Below are positions 28,361 through 60,350 of a DNA stretch of 64,000 bases, in pieces. Each line of letters starts with the position of its first letter. Positions within the stretch are counted from its first letter, which is position 1. The stretch is from Blastocystis sp. Blastoise. Lineage: Eukaryota > Sar > Bigyra > Opalinata > Blastocystidae. The stretch lies in contig JBBPEB010000014.1 in assembly GCA_039096225.1 (NCBI GenBank), positions 1,375,501 through 1,439,500 on the forward strand, written 5' to 3'. The notes under the pieces were generated by a model. It had not been told where the DNA came from, searched no databases, and saw only the letters and a program-made list of their open reading frames with translations. The position numbers were made by a program, and so were the translations under genes.

Positions 28361-29823
28361 TGTATGATTTGTGTATGTATATCGATCAATAGAATCAGTA
28401 ACTGATAATAAATCCGCATATTCATATACTTCCTATAATATATATATATATAATATATAATATATATTACTTATAAAATATATTAAGTATATAATAAATA
28501 TATAAATACTGTTAGTAGTTGAAGATCATGAGTACCAGCAGATTTATCTATAGCAGTTGGAGAAGGAGAGGGAGCAGAAATACTTTGTTGGGGAGGGAGA
28601 GAAGCAATAGGAGAACCCACTGAAATAGACTCATTATTATTATTACTATTATTATTATTATTATTATTATTATCTGAGACATTATTATTATTATTATTAT
28701 TATTATTATCTGAGATATTATTATTATTATTATTATTATTATCTGAGATATTATTATTATCAACATTATTATTATTATTATCAACATTATTATTATTATC
28801 AGCATTATTATTATTATCAGCATTATTATTATTATCAACATTATTATTATCAACATTAATATCTAAAATATCTTTCTTCTCCTTTTCTTGTTTATATGTA
28901 TTTTCTTCAAACGAAAATAAAGCCTCATTTTCTTCCTCTTTTTGTATATATTCATTATTACCTACAGGAGCATATAACACACTATCATGAATATCAAATA
29001 ATATATCCTTCAAGCGATGCACATTCCCGCGGGAATTACTTCGTTTAGGAGGAGAAAGAGATGGAGATGAACTCATGTCAAAATCATGAAGATCATTTTC
29101 TGATCTATATATATATATATATGTATATATAATCATAGAAATAAAAGTAACATGAAAATATATATATATATAATGCTATAAAAAAATGAATTTTATGTTT
29201 TATTAATAAAATAAATACTACATATATATAAAGTAGAATAATATATGTATAGAATAGTAACTATATACATACTCTGTTTCTATTTCTGGTTCATATATAT
29301 ACATATACATAGAATAGCAAGATCGTTCAGGAAAGGATAGAGTGGATGTATATATAGTTAGAGGGTATATACCAGCAGGGAGAGAAGACATAGAGAACTG
29401 TAGAGATGTTGAAGAAATAGAAGTAATAACCGCGGGGATACCTGCAGAGGAAAACAGAATAGTATATATATATATATAATATATTGATATAATAAAAAAT
29501 TGTTATAAAACAAGATAAATAAATAAATAAATATTATATATATAATACAGTTAATATAAAGAGAATGAATAGACTGTAGATTGTTCCCTGAGAGAGTAGA
29601 GGAAATCTCTTCGGAGGATCGATATATATATGGCGATAGGGATGTGATTGACACAGGAAGGAGAGGAGGAGAAGGAGATGGACTATATATATATAAATGT
29701 ATAAAGAAAGAAGAATATATATACATATATGTATTCACAAAAGGAAGTAAATAATGACAGTGATAAAGATGATATTGTTCTTTTGAACACATGAATTTCA
29801 CATGCACAGGACGAGCTGTAAGC

Positions 29824-29865
<42 letters not shown>

Positions 29866-31983
29866 TAATTAGTATAACGCAATATGACGAATAAATAAAT
29901 AATGTATATATTAATTATAAATAATATAAAAAAATAGAATACTTTTATTAATAGTAATCAAAAATTTTAAATTATAAATATTAAATATATATAAATATAT
30001 ATATATATATACGTTTATTTTCTTCTTTATATGGCCAGTAAAGTGATGTATAGAGATTAAGTGGGAGGGATTGGAGGGATGAAGAGGGTTGGAGGGATTG
30101 GAGAGAAATACCTGGCGCGTATGTAAATATAGGCATAAGATGCTTCTGTAAATAATGAAGAGAAAGAGGGAGGTCATTTAAATAATAAAAATGAAGAGAT
30201 AAAATAGCTTGACGAATATTAAAGGAAGAAGAATAAAGTATACTATATACATAGTGTTATTACGTGAATATTATACTTTTATGCTTATAACTTGAATATA
30301 AAAGATATAATAATAATAAGCATAATAATAATAATAAACATAATAAACATAATAAACATAATAAACATAATAAACATAATAAAATAATAAAATAATATTA
30401 CTATATATACGAGAGTAGACATATATCTTGAAGATATAAACCTCTAGAGATACAGATGGAACGCAATATATACAGTTGGCGCGCGAGGGAAAGAGGAGGG
30501 ACGTGGAGGGTATGACAATAGGGCAGAAATGGCGTCAATTTATACTGAAAAATTAATAATAAATATAATAATAATAATAATAATAAATATAATAAATATA
30601 ATAAATATAATAAATATAATAAATATAATAAATATAATAAATATAATAAATATAATAAATATAATAATATATACATTAATAGAGGAAGTAGTTAGAATGA
30701 ATGGAGATTTAGTCCGTTGAAGAGCGTTAAGAATACATTTATACATATCAATATCCGTATCTAAACAGACATCAACGTCTTCTATCAACACTAACGTATG
30801 ACTATTAACTTTCTATATATTCATATATAATAATAATAATAATATATATAATAATAATAATAATAATAATATAAAATAGTTATATATATATATACTCCAT
30901 TTTTACCAATTGTTTTTGAATCTCCAGCTTCTTTCAGCAGTTGCTGAATATTCTTAGCGGAGCGGTTATCGGATGGTGATACTACTAACAACTATATAAT
31001 AAGAATAATTATATATATATATAAGTATACCTCAAAACTATATTGTTTCGCTAAAAGTTGTGTAAATAACGTTTTTCCCGTGGAAATACCACCAATTAAT
31101 AAATATCCAGTTTTTTCGTGAATATCTTCATCTCCCCAATCTTCGTCATCTTCTATATATATATATATATATATTATTACACATACCTTTGTCCATTTTA
31201 TTTCGTTTATCTCTTAACCATTCTGCAACGCGCTTATATGTTAAATACATCTATATATATTTATATTATATTTTAATGTTATATTATATATATATATATA
31301 TATATACCATATTCATATCATGTGGAGCATATTGTTCACTCCATAAATTAACATTTCCCACGGGAATATATTCCCCCGTGGGAGAAACACAATAATTAGC
31401 GAGTATTTGTGATGTCAAATGATCCATAATATCAAAATCATTTTCTCCTTTCTATATAAATAATAATATATATATTAATATAAATAATAATATATATAAT
31501 GATATATATACGAGTATATCTTCCATATATTCAGGTACAAATTGTGTAGTAAGAATCTTTTTAATTGATCGTTCAACATCCCCGTGGTTTTCTATGGTTG
31601 TTGACTGTGGAGAGATAAAAGGAGAAAGAGGTAAGCCATCTGTCATTATAATCTTATTCTCCTTATGATTATTCACTTCTTCTTTTACTATTGAATCATC
31701 TTCTGATTCTATGTCTATAGGAATAGTTGAGGAACACTCAGGAATAACGAATTTTCCATGGGAATTAGCGAAGTTCTGAAAGAACTCCTGAATCTCTAAT
31801 TCGGTAAATGGTGGGAAATCTTGGCGGGAAAATGGATGATAGGATGTATATACTATATATATATAATAATAGTATATGTATATACAATTATTGTATATGT
31901 CGTAGAGTAGAAATATATATATACATGGTGACATCAAATTGCTATTATTATTATTATTATTATCGACACATGCCGTGTCATCA

Positions 31984-32022
<39 letters not shown>

Positions 32023-33292
32023 GTTTACACATATATACCTTTTAAAGTAGTTATTTGAGGGGTAGAGGCCTTATTAGGAATACAGGAAATGGCGGGAAAC
32101 AGAGGGAGGGTCCAATGGCGGCAAATCTGAGATCCAGTTCCATCTGTTGACGATGATAATCGTTGACTATATATATATACAAATAAATAAATAAATATAA
32201 TAAATAAATAAAAATATATATATATATATATACATAGCTGCTTGCTGGATAGAGACAAAAAATGGGTTTATAGAATCTCCATTAGAAAAGAATACACGTG
32301 TGTCTTCACGTGACCGTTTTTCCTATATAGAATGAATATAATGAAAGAATTAACTGAATAATAATATTATGAAGTATCAATACTATTATTACTACTACTA
32401 CTACTAATATATTCAATTATATATATATATATATATATATACAGATTCATAGAATTGCTGTTTCTTGAGTGAAATTTGTTTTTCTTGTTTTTCGTTTTTC
32501 GTGAGAAACATTTCATACACTTCTTGTACTTCTGGTGACTATATATATATAATGAGTATACATAATAATAATAATAACTAGAATATTCATTTAATATATT
32601 GAATAAATATATTAAATATATATTCTATATAATAATATATATAATATACTTATAAAACATACATACAAACAATAAACGGAAAATAAATAAATATATAAAT
32701 AATAAGAATAAATTCAAAATAAACATCATATAAAATTAATTCTTTATAATAAAATCACTATATATACATCCAGTTTATTTGGAACTTCTTCAACTTCGTT
32801 ATCAATACGTTGAGTTGAAGAATTCGATAGAACGTTACTAATCTCATTAAGTTTTAATTCATCACAAGAATGACAATCAGAATCAGAATCTATTACCGTT
32901 ATTTCTTGTTTTGTTTTTTTGGTAGATACAAAAAAAGAATCCAATGAACGTTTATTTGATTCTGTCTTGTTATTAGTAGAACTACATTTCTTCAACTCAG
33001 TCTTATCAGATTTCTATATATATATTTAAAGAAATATATATTCATATTTTCAAATATGTAATAATCAGTACTTTGGTAGTTATTTTCGAAGGAGATCGCT
33101 TGCTCTTTCTCTTCTTTTCTTTAACATCATTTGACGGAACATAACAATCACTCTATTATAAGAAATAGAAAAATATTACTAGAAGAAATTTACATCAATA
33201 TCATAGTCATCATCATTTGCTTCTTTCTTTTCTCCACATACATCGAATAATGTTTTTTGAGTATTACTGATTGTTTTTTTTGGTCTTCCCAT
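27458..33292 (-). CDS. Elg1/ATAD5-like AAA+ protein, PCNA-unloading clamp loader subunit
   Basis: Large minus-strand gene of some 20 exons, ATG at 33292 (MGRPKKTISNTQKTLFDVCG), stop TAA at 27460-27458. In the known complex Elg1/ATAD5 replaces RFC1 and takes PCNA off DNA. N-terminal part: disordered, basic, with two PIP-like motifs, QKTLFDVC at the start and SLDSFFVSTKK near 32935. AAA+ part: Walker A in LIGGISTGKTLFTQLLAKQ, Walker B in LVLIEDVDVCLDTD, sensor 1 in SPFILTTSS, then an arginine-rich lid. WAPHD-like text before it (LWSEQYAPHD) and CNPLHYAYVLTDILP after it also fit. Residues around 28630-28855 are (N)n with repeated DNNN units. Exon boundaries beyond the main blocks are approximate. 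Rfc1 and Ctf18 are the alternatives; BRCT, expected in Rfc1, is absent. Confidence 0.75.
28630..28858 (-). repeat. coding (ATT)n/(AAT)n tract, poly-Asn in the Elg1-like protein
   Basis: Runs of ATT (Asn on the minus strand) broken by ATCAAC (Val-Asp) and ATCTGAGAT (Ile-Ser-Asp) units. Confidence 0.9.
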
Positions 33293-33563
33293 TTCTGTTT
33301 AGAAATTCATAATATGAATAAGAATAACTTTTGCTTATTGAATAAGTGAATAAAATTAATTTTTAAATATAAATGCTTATTAAAACAATTGTAAAGTATA
33401 TCAAAAGAAAAAACACGCGTATAACTCCCGCCATTTCTTTACAATACTGTCAAGTTGAATTCTACGGGAAACTAGACATTTATAGTGAAATGGCATTTAT
33501 TTTTGTGAAACACTTTTTTAAATTATTCTTGTTGATTCATGCGTTTATAAGAGACTTTTAAAT
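33293..33563. promoter_or_regulatory. divergent promoter, Elg1-like / PDCD2-like, with MCB and E2F-like words
   Basis: 271 bp separate the two start codons. ACGCGT (MluI cell-cycle box) lies at 33415-33420 and CTCCCGCCATTT (reverse strand AAATGGCGGGAG, E2F-like) at about 33425-33436. G+C-rich words are rare in this DNA, so their pairing in the promoter of a replication gene suggests G1/S control (inference). Confidence 0.45.
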
Positions 33564-35311
<1,748 letters not shown>

Positions 35312-36201
35312 CTAATGCTATATATATATGAAATAATTAAAAGAATGTATAAATAGATATATTTAAAGAATAATTTGCATAATTTGTTTTGTTATAAGAA
35401 TTATTAAATTATATATATATATAATAACGTTACTAGTAATTTTTTATTTAAAGAAATAAATATAAAAATATCATTAAGGAAGTAGTAATAAATAATTAAA
35501 AAGTTCATTTCAGTTGACTAGAAAAAAAATATTTATTTCCTTATTTAAAAAAGATTGTTCAGAAAAAGGAATATCATAAAACGAAATTATTATATTAAAT
35601 TCTTTCCATATTAACAAATAATGTTTTTATAATGTCTTTTTTTCAAAGTATTCTCTTGAGTCAATATAAAAAGCTATTATATTAATTTTAACATAATGGA
35701 TCTATAAATAAATAAGACTAATAAATATAATAAAGTGGAGAATTGAAATATGTTTTGAATAAAAATAAGAATTCAATGATTCTATATATAGATTTATATT
35801 TATTATTATGATGTTAAATAAAATATAGGATATAGAGAGTAGATAATTTGTAATCAAAGTGATTGAGTTCTATATTGAGAGTAGATTGAGTTAGGAATGA
35901 ATGTATAATAGCTATTTGATATAAAATACATAAAAAATAAATACTATTTCTATATATATCAATTATAAAATGGGAATAATCAATTACTAGAATTCCAAAA
36001 AATTTCTGTTTTTCTTAAAGGGAATGAAGTGATTTGTGTGTTGTTTCCAATAAAATTCCCAAATAAATTTCATTTTTATTCTTTCTCGTTAAAAAAAGAA
36101 AAAAAAGACTGTTTATGACACATTATCTTTTAGTTTGTCTTAGATATTTCTTTTTTAAATACTGATTTCTTATTTAGTTTTTCCAAACAGTATTTATATG
36201 A
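35312..36201. other. intergenic, 890 bp
   Basis: AT-rich spacer between two plus-strand genes. No gene or RNA seen. Confidence 0.6.
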
Positions 36202-53417
<17,216 letters not shown>

Positions 53418-54707
53418 TTTTTAAGTTTATTAAATTTTAATTATTTATTTTTTATGTTAAACTTTTATGTATTTATGTGTTTATATATTTTTAATTATCT
53501 ATTTATGTTTTTTTATATTTATTATATTAGTATATAGTTCTCCATTTTTTTTATTTAATAAGATTATGAGTGAGTTTTGTTTTAAAAAGTTAATCATTGA
53601 TAATATTGAGTGTAAAATATTTTTAGAACATTTTTATGTAAAACTTCTCTTGTTTATTCAAAACTTATTCTAAGGAAACTTAAAATTATCTATAATATAT
53701 ATAATAAATACTATGAGAGACTTTTTAGTGTCAAAAACATTTTTTTCTTATGTATTATTATGATATTTATCAAGGAAAATATTATTAAATAGTATAGGAA
53801 TGTAAATATATATATGCAACTAGTAAAATAAATGAATATATTATTATATTATAAATAGAATAATACTTAATAAATTATTTAGTGATAGTTCAACTAGTTA
53901 AGAGTTTCATTTTTATTATGATAATATGAAGAATATAGTTTTATTTATAAATCATATTGATAATCATAGAATAGTCAATAGATTTGATGGATATATATAT
54001 ATAAGAAATGGAAACAATAAAAATATAGAATAGTATTAAGAATACTTTAATATGAATTGTTATAGAAAATTTTTAACAAAAATAAAATATAAAGAATAAT
54101 AGTTAGTTCATTTTTTCATGTTATTTATATTTAAATATATAATAAGTACACTTAATGATATTTTATTTAATAAAAGTATAAATAAAAGATATTATTTCTC
54201 ATATAGTTCAATTAAAATATAATAATTTATGCTTAATTAATGCTTTAAAATGAGTGTAACTTTGATAGACATATGTAGCAATAATTTTGAACATAATAAG
54301 AAGTTTATTGAAGAAAGTATATTATTTTTATGTGATTTCATTTCAGAATAGAAGAATTCAGATCTAATGTTATCTTTTTCATAAATACAGATGCACAATT
54401 TGATTTTTAAAGACATTCAAACGAATAGATAAAGATAAAAGTAGGATCATCTATCTCAATTTGAATTAAAAAGTGAATAATTTTTAGTTATTTGATATTT
54501 TCTATATCTAACCATATTATTTTGATATCGCCGATAAGAATTTACTCTATTTTGATAATTTAATGAATATAATTAGAACTTTTTTTGATAATATAATGTA
54601 AATATACATTCAATACTTGAATATAAGCATATATTGAATTTTTATTTTCAAAAATAATGAATAATAAGGCAGAAATAATGAATAATGAGTTGTTTCTGAA
54701 AAAGACC

Positions 54708-54735
54708 AGTGCCTTCCAGATGGCACTTTTTTTTT
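54708..54735 (+). other. hairpin followed by nine T
   Basis: AGTGCC (54708-54713), 8-nt loop, GGCACT (54722-54727), then T9. It has the form of a stem with an RNA polymerase III stop, but no promoter or conserved RNA is visible upstream. Confidence 0.3.
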
Positions 54736-54748
54736 GCTGAACAGCAAT

Positions 54749-54768
54749 TGTCACAAAATTTTGTGACA
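54749..54768. repeat. 20-bp perfect palindrome
   Basis: TGTCACAAAATTTTGTGACA, 14 bp after the hairpin. May be a protein-binding site or the core of a decayed inverted-repeat element. Confidence 0.6.
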
Positions 54769-55622
54769 CAAAAATGAAAAATGATAAATATCTTTTTCAA
54801 TTTATATTTAAAAAATATTTAAAAAATATTATCATAATAACAACATTGAAATACATCGAATAAACCATTTTTAGAAAAAAAGGGCTTTGTGTAAAAGTGA
54901 TTACATTTCGTTTTTTTATTGTTAAAAAATGTTTAACAATTGACATAATAATTGTTTTAACTATCATAAAAGCTTTCAATTTAGCCTTAATCAATAAAAA
55001 TATATATAAATCATATACATGTTAAGTCAGAAATTAACACATTTGTCCTATTTTCGTAAATTTTCAGATTTATATATGTATATATAAATAAGATGCTATA
55101 AAAAATCACATTATTAACTAGACCTAATATAATATCAGCATCAACATTTTCTGAATCATGTATTTTTCAGACATAAAATATTAAAATTTGAAGTGGAAAG
55201 CAAGTTTTCTTTAATCAGAGACAATACAATAAACAAAAAAAAAAGTTAATGTATTATGATGTAGAATTGTCACAAGTTATACTATAGAAACTACTTGGTA
55301 TGTATTATCAGATTGTTTCATGTTGGATAATAAAATTGTTTTAAAAAAATTCTCTATGATAGCACTTAAACAATAATTTTAAAATAATAAATAAAAAATA
55401 CATACAAAAAAAAAATTAAAATTTTGTTTTTCTTTTTTTTTAGCTCTAATTTCAATATTGTTATGCTTTTAATTAAAAAAAAACACTGATTGTATTCTCT
55501 TATATATTCTTAATAATAATTACATTCTAAAATTATATATAATAAAATTATTTCACAGTAAAAACAAAGAAAGAAATATTGATAATTAATTATAATCTAA
55601 AATAAATTTACAATTTTAGTAA

Positions 55623-55694
55623 GGCGCTTTGGCTATATGGTCAAACGTGTTAAACAATGGTTAATTATCGACGGTTCGATTCTTGTAATGGGCT
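55623..55694 (+). other. tRNA-like sequence, probably decayed
   Basis: Box A-like TGGCTATATGG and box B-like GGTTCGATTC at the right distance, an anticodon-arm-like stem TTAA/TTAA with a 7-nt loop ACAATGG, and a 3' end TGTAATGGGCT followed by T5. The acceptor stem does not pair and the T stem has mismatches, so a working tRNA is unlikely; a tRNA-derived SINE head or pseudogene fits. Confidence 0.4.
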
Positions 55695-56138
55695 TTTTAT
55701 TTTAATTTTCATTTGATTTTTATTTGATTTTTAATAGATTATGCAAGTCATTTATTATTTTACTATTAATTTAATACTATATAAATCATCCAGTGATATA
55801 TTTTTAGTTTATTAGAGATTTATAAAGAAATTATTATAAGATTTAGCAACGTCATTCATTTTATATTGATGAAATGGAATTTATTTTATAATTTTTATTA
55901 CGAAAAATAACTAGTTGTGATGAAATAATAAATTTAATACTGACTATTTAACAAACTATAAGAGAATGTAACCAAAATATGTGAGTTTAAATCTATGACT
56001 GATTTTTCATGTCTTCGGACTCAATTAGTGTTTTAATATGTTTTCATATTATATCTTGAATAAGTATGAACATAAATAGTGCTGCATAGTTTTTATCATC
56101 TTTATTTAAATAAAATAAAAATGATGTTTAGTTAAATA

Positions 56139-56215
56139 ATTTTAGCCTAGTTGGGTGGATAAATGTTACCAAGTCGTTGGTCTAAGGTTCAATTCACTCT
56201 TTCTGCTTTTTATTT
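56139..56215 (+). other. tRNA-like sequence, decayed
   Basis: TAGCCTAGTTGG (box A-like) and GGTTCAATTC (box B-like) with 35 bp between. Stems are incomplete. Followed by a T-rich tail. Confidence 0.35.
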
Positions 56216-56341
56216 ATTTATTTATTTTTTGCCATTCATTTTTATTAGTTATTATTTACTTTTGAATAGTGAAAACTTGGCAAATTGTTTCAGCACATCA
56301 TCTTAATAAAAATGTAAAATATTGAGTCATTTTATGATTTT

Positions 56342-56445
56342 CGACCTCCGATTAGGTGGATCACTCATTCAGAGGTCTATATAAAAAAAAAGTGTACCAA
56401 TCGATAGAGCGCTTCAAAAAACCCCTAGCCAGGGTTTGGAGACCT
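56342..56445 (+). other. paired tRNA-like fragments
   Basis: First part: CGACCTCCGATTAGGTGGAT...AGAGGTC with GACCTC/GAGGTC arms. Second part: CGATAGAGCGCTTC, like a D-arm, then AACCC-CTAGCCA-GGGTT, a 5-bp stem with a 7-nt loop reading AGC in the anticodon position (Ala type). No T-arm follows. Confidence 0.3.
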
Positions 56446-56713
56446 ATTTAAGAGGAATTAAAGCAAATCTACGTTGCAATGATAAAAAAAATTAATTATT
56501 ATTTTTTTCAAAAATATTAAGGTTAGTTTTTAGTATAATATCGTATTAGTATTTATATTATAACTATTATGGATGCTAAAGAAGTTATTACTGATTTAAT
56601 TAATTAATAATCACGGATATATCATTTAATAACCTGTAAATTTCTTTTTTTTAAAATAAAAATTGCAGTTTTCCTTTTTATGTTTTTAGTTTATAACAAG
56701 AATATATTATCAA
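56446..56713. other. 5' flank of the hAT-type gene
   Basis: AT-rich. Contains a short ORF MDAKEVITDLIN from about 56570 that could be an earlier first exon but could not be joined. Confidence 0.4.
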
Positions 56714-59700
56714 ATGATAACTGCTTCGTTCTATATTTTTTCCCTTCCATTATATGTTAGGGAATACATTGGTCAATCATATGATAATTATTTTCAAGAT
56801 ACTAATTGTAAATACTCTATTAACAATCTTATACCAACAACACGTGTATGTTTATCTTTCTATTATAAATTTTTATAATATTTATTAGAATGGAAGAATA
56901 CAAAAGATAAAAGAATACAAGCGTTTTGTAGATATGGTTAGAGATTCTGGTTACAACGTTATATATGTCATTGAAGGTATATTCACTGTTTATTCTTTAC
57001 AAAATATATAGAAATTGAGAAACAACAGAAAGTATTCTATAATGGAAAAATTAAAGCGTTGAAAGAAATATCATCATGTATATATATATATTATTATTCC
57101 CTGTAAAACAATTTAGCTAATTCTACATTGTTGAAAAGAGTGACAGAAGAACAGGAAAAAGTAGTTATAGTATCAAAAGAAAGAACTTTGATTAATTGTA
57201 AAAAGGATGGATATATATGTGGTATTTTTAAATATATTATATCATATTATATGATTATTTTATATAGTAACTTCCAAAAAGGAAACTCAGTATATTGAAG
57301 ACTTTGTTTCAAAAAGTATTACTACAAACCCTGTTAGTACTATTGATTTTAAAAGTAAATATATATATATTATTTTTTTATAATAATATCTAGATAATAA
57401 ACAAGATGATACCATTGCTGTATTACCAGAAAGAGAAGAAATTAGGATAACTGATTATTTTTGTATGTAATTATTTGAAAATAATTAAAGATATATATCA
57501 ATATATATAGCACATAAAGATAATACGTGTTCTACTGAATCTACAAAAACAAAACTAATTGAATTAACAACTAAAAAATTAATGGCTCTATCAAGATATA
57601 TATCTGATTCATTTGGTAATCTTCTATTATCTTCATCAACAACAGTAGATATTATTGATAACATGTATTTATTTCTTCCTATTTCATACAAGAATATAAC
57701 TGTTCCATCTTTTTCAATAAAACAACCAAAACCTGCTGGTATCACTCTTTGTATTGAATCAAATCAAAGTAATGAAACGTCTGATATAACTGATAATTCT
57801 TCATATTATAATCCTATGTCACTTATCAAATCAACTATTAACTGCAATAATAAATTCTTCTGTTTATTAAAAGAATCTATAAATGAATTAGTTTCAAATA
57901 ATGATACAAATGATATTGTTAGAATGAAAGAGAAATGGAAAGATTATGTAACTAATAATACTAGTACTATTATACAGTTGATTTCGTACCTTACTGATGA
58001 TCTTCTTTTCTATGATATTGAATTATATAAATGTTCTTCATTGAAGAGTGTTCTAAGACATAATGGCACTTATAACAAGTTTATATCATATAATATGACG
58101 GATAAGAAATGGTATTGCATAGCTTGTCTCCTATATTCTAATGATCCAGTGATTCTTGGTAATAAATATACATATACTACTGTTACATCTCACATGACTC
58201 TAAATAGTCATAAATCATCATTAAAGTTATTCAAAAAGCTTCTTTCGAATTTAGAGAATAATCAGACGCTGATTACTAACTCAACAAATCACTGTTGTAC
58301 TACTGATAACTTGCTTCTATGGAAATACTTTTTTACAAAATTCTATAATTGTATGTGTGTCTGCTTATCTGATATTCATTCCATTTATGGTCAAACAACT
58401 ATATTATCATCTTCTAGTTGTGGTATGTTTCTTGTTCTATTAAAACTAACTGGAAAGAATGATCCTATCTTCAGACAGTTCTTAGAGGAAAATAAAAGAT
58501 TTTATCAGTCAGTACGATCCATCCAGAGATGGATTACTATTATATCTACAAGTATAATGAATAGTTTAAAGAATGAAGTTGGAAATAAGTTATTTAGTAT
58601 CACAACAGATGGGACAACATCTCAACATCTGGAACAACTAGCTATTACTATCCGTTATGTTGATAGTAGTTATATAATTCATCAACACTTTTTGTATATA
58701 CTAGAGGAAACTTCTCCTTCTGGTATTGTAATTGGAAAATCACTTATGAAGTGTCTAGATCAACTTAATTACAATAAGAATAACTTATGTGGTATATCAT
58801 ATGACAACTGCATATGTAATACGAGCTTAACATCAGGTATCATTGCTGGTTTATCTGTGAATCCTACATCTATTATTGGTTATGGGTGTCGTGTACACCT
58901 TCTTAATCTTGCACTTCTAGACTTACAAAACAATGTTATAGATTCTTCATTATATATAGAAGCAATAAATAATGTGGCATCAAGTTGGTCACGCTGTTCT
59001 AGAATAAGGGTTCTCATTAAAAATAATGGTTATAGTCTTTATACTCTTCCTCAAATTTCCCAAACACGATTTACAGCCAGATATTATTCTTTATATCCTT
59101 ATGTTGTACATCCAAAAAATACTTTATGTAAAGTGTTTCTTCTATACTTCTATTCATTTAACAAAAATAATATTTGCTTCAAAAATTGTGAGAATATGTT
59201 AAAGATGTTAGGAGAAGTTTCATTTCATCTATATATAGAATCCTGGTTCTATATATTACAATTAATGAACGAAGCATCGTCTCAATTACAGTCTGAAACG
59301 TTGACTATTTCTGAAACTATTCAGATCATTAATAGAATATTTGATAAACTCTCCTACCTGTCCTCTGCAAATATGATTAAGAAAATGTACAACAATGCTC
59401 TTGAAAGAAGAGATTATATATATAAGAATATATCTTTGTTGATTCATCGCTTAAACGTATATAAAAATAATACGGAAGATCCATCATGTATTACTTCTAT
59501 TATCCAAGAGATGAATAGTATACCTGAGTATAATAGTAAATTTAATGTTAATCTAGATAATGATGTAGAAACTTTTATGAAAGATAATGATGATTCAGAC
59601 AATAATTCTTCTAATAATATAAATACTACAGACTTAAAGTCCCTGGAAAAAACCGGTCCTCTGGAAAAAACCGGTCCATTTTTTTTTTAATGTTATTTTC

Positions 59701-60317
59701 ATGTAAATACGGTTTTTTTTAACCACAAAAACAAAATAACCACGATTTTTCATTCTTTTTTGTTTTATAAACATTTTTGTTTATATAATCATTACTATAT
59801 ATGTCATCCACTTCCCATATCACTTGACAGAATTGTTATGTGGTAATTATCACCAAAATCTGCGATATAATATTATATTTTGACAGTGTAATCTTATTTA
59901 TTCTCGATAAGTCAATTTAAGTCAGGTTGAAGTGACAATCAACTATTATCATGGTATGTGCTGCAAAAGTGATGGAAGGAAATATAGATGACTCGCATAT
60001 TAATGATGTTGCTGATAAAACTGTGTATAAAACAAAAAAAATTAAAAATCGTGGTTATATATTTTTTTGCCGTTAAAAAATTATTATTTACATGAAAATA
60101 ACATTAAAAAAAAATGGACCGGTTTTTTCCAGAGGACCGGTTTTTTCCAGGGACTTTATATGATTCTACTCATCCTAATTCCTTATCTATTAATCAATTT
60201 TCGTTTTCTATATCTGAATCAATTCTTTCTATTCTTAATTATCGAGATGAAATGGAAAAGAAAAATCTTCAAAAGATTTATGAATCCAAAGGTCTTCAAC
60301 AACATCATATAAAAAAG

Positions 60318-60350
<33 letters not shown>

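Larger units (their letters stand above)
53418..55622. other. intergenic, 2.2 kb
   Basis: AT-rich 3' flank of the giant gene. No gene found. Two compact symmetric features near 54.7 kb are listed separately. Confidence 0.6.

Noticed and set aside
55623-55694. Functional tRNA gene
   Set aside because: Acceptor stem does not pair, T stem has two mismatches and position 33 is not T.
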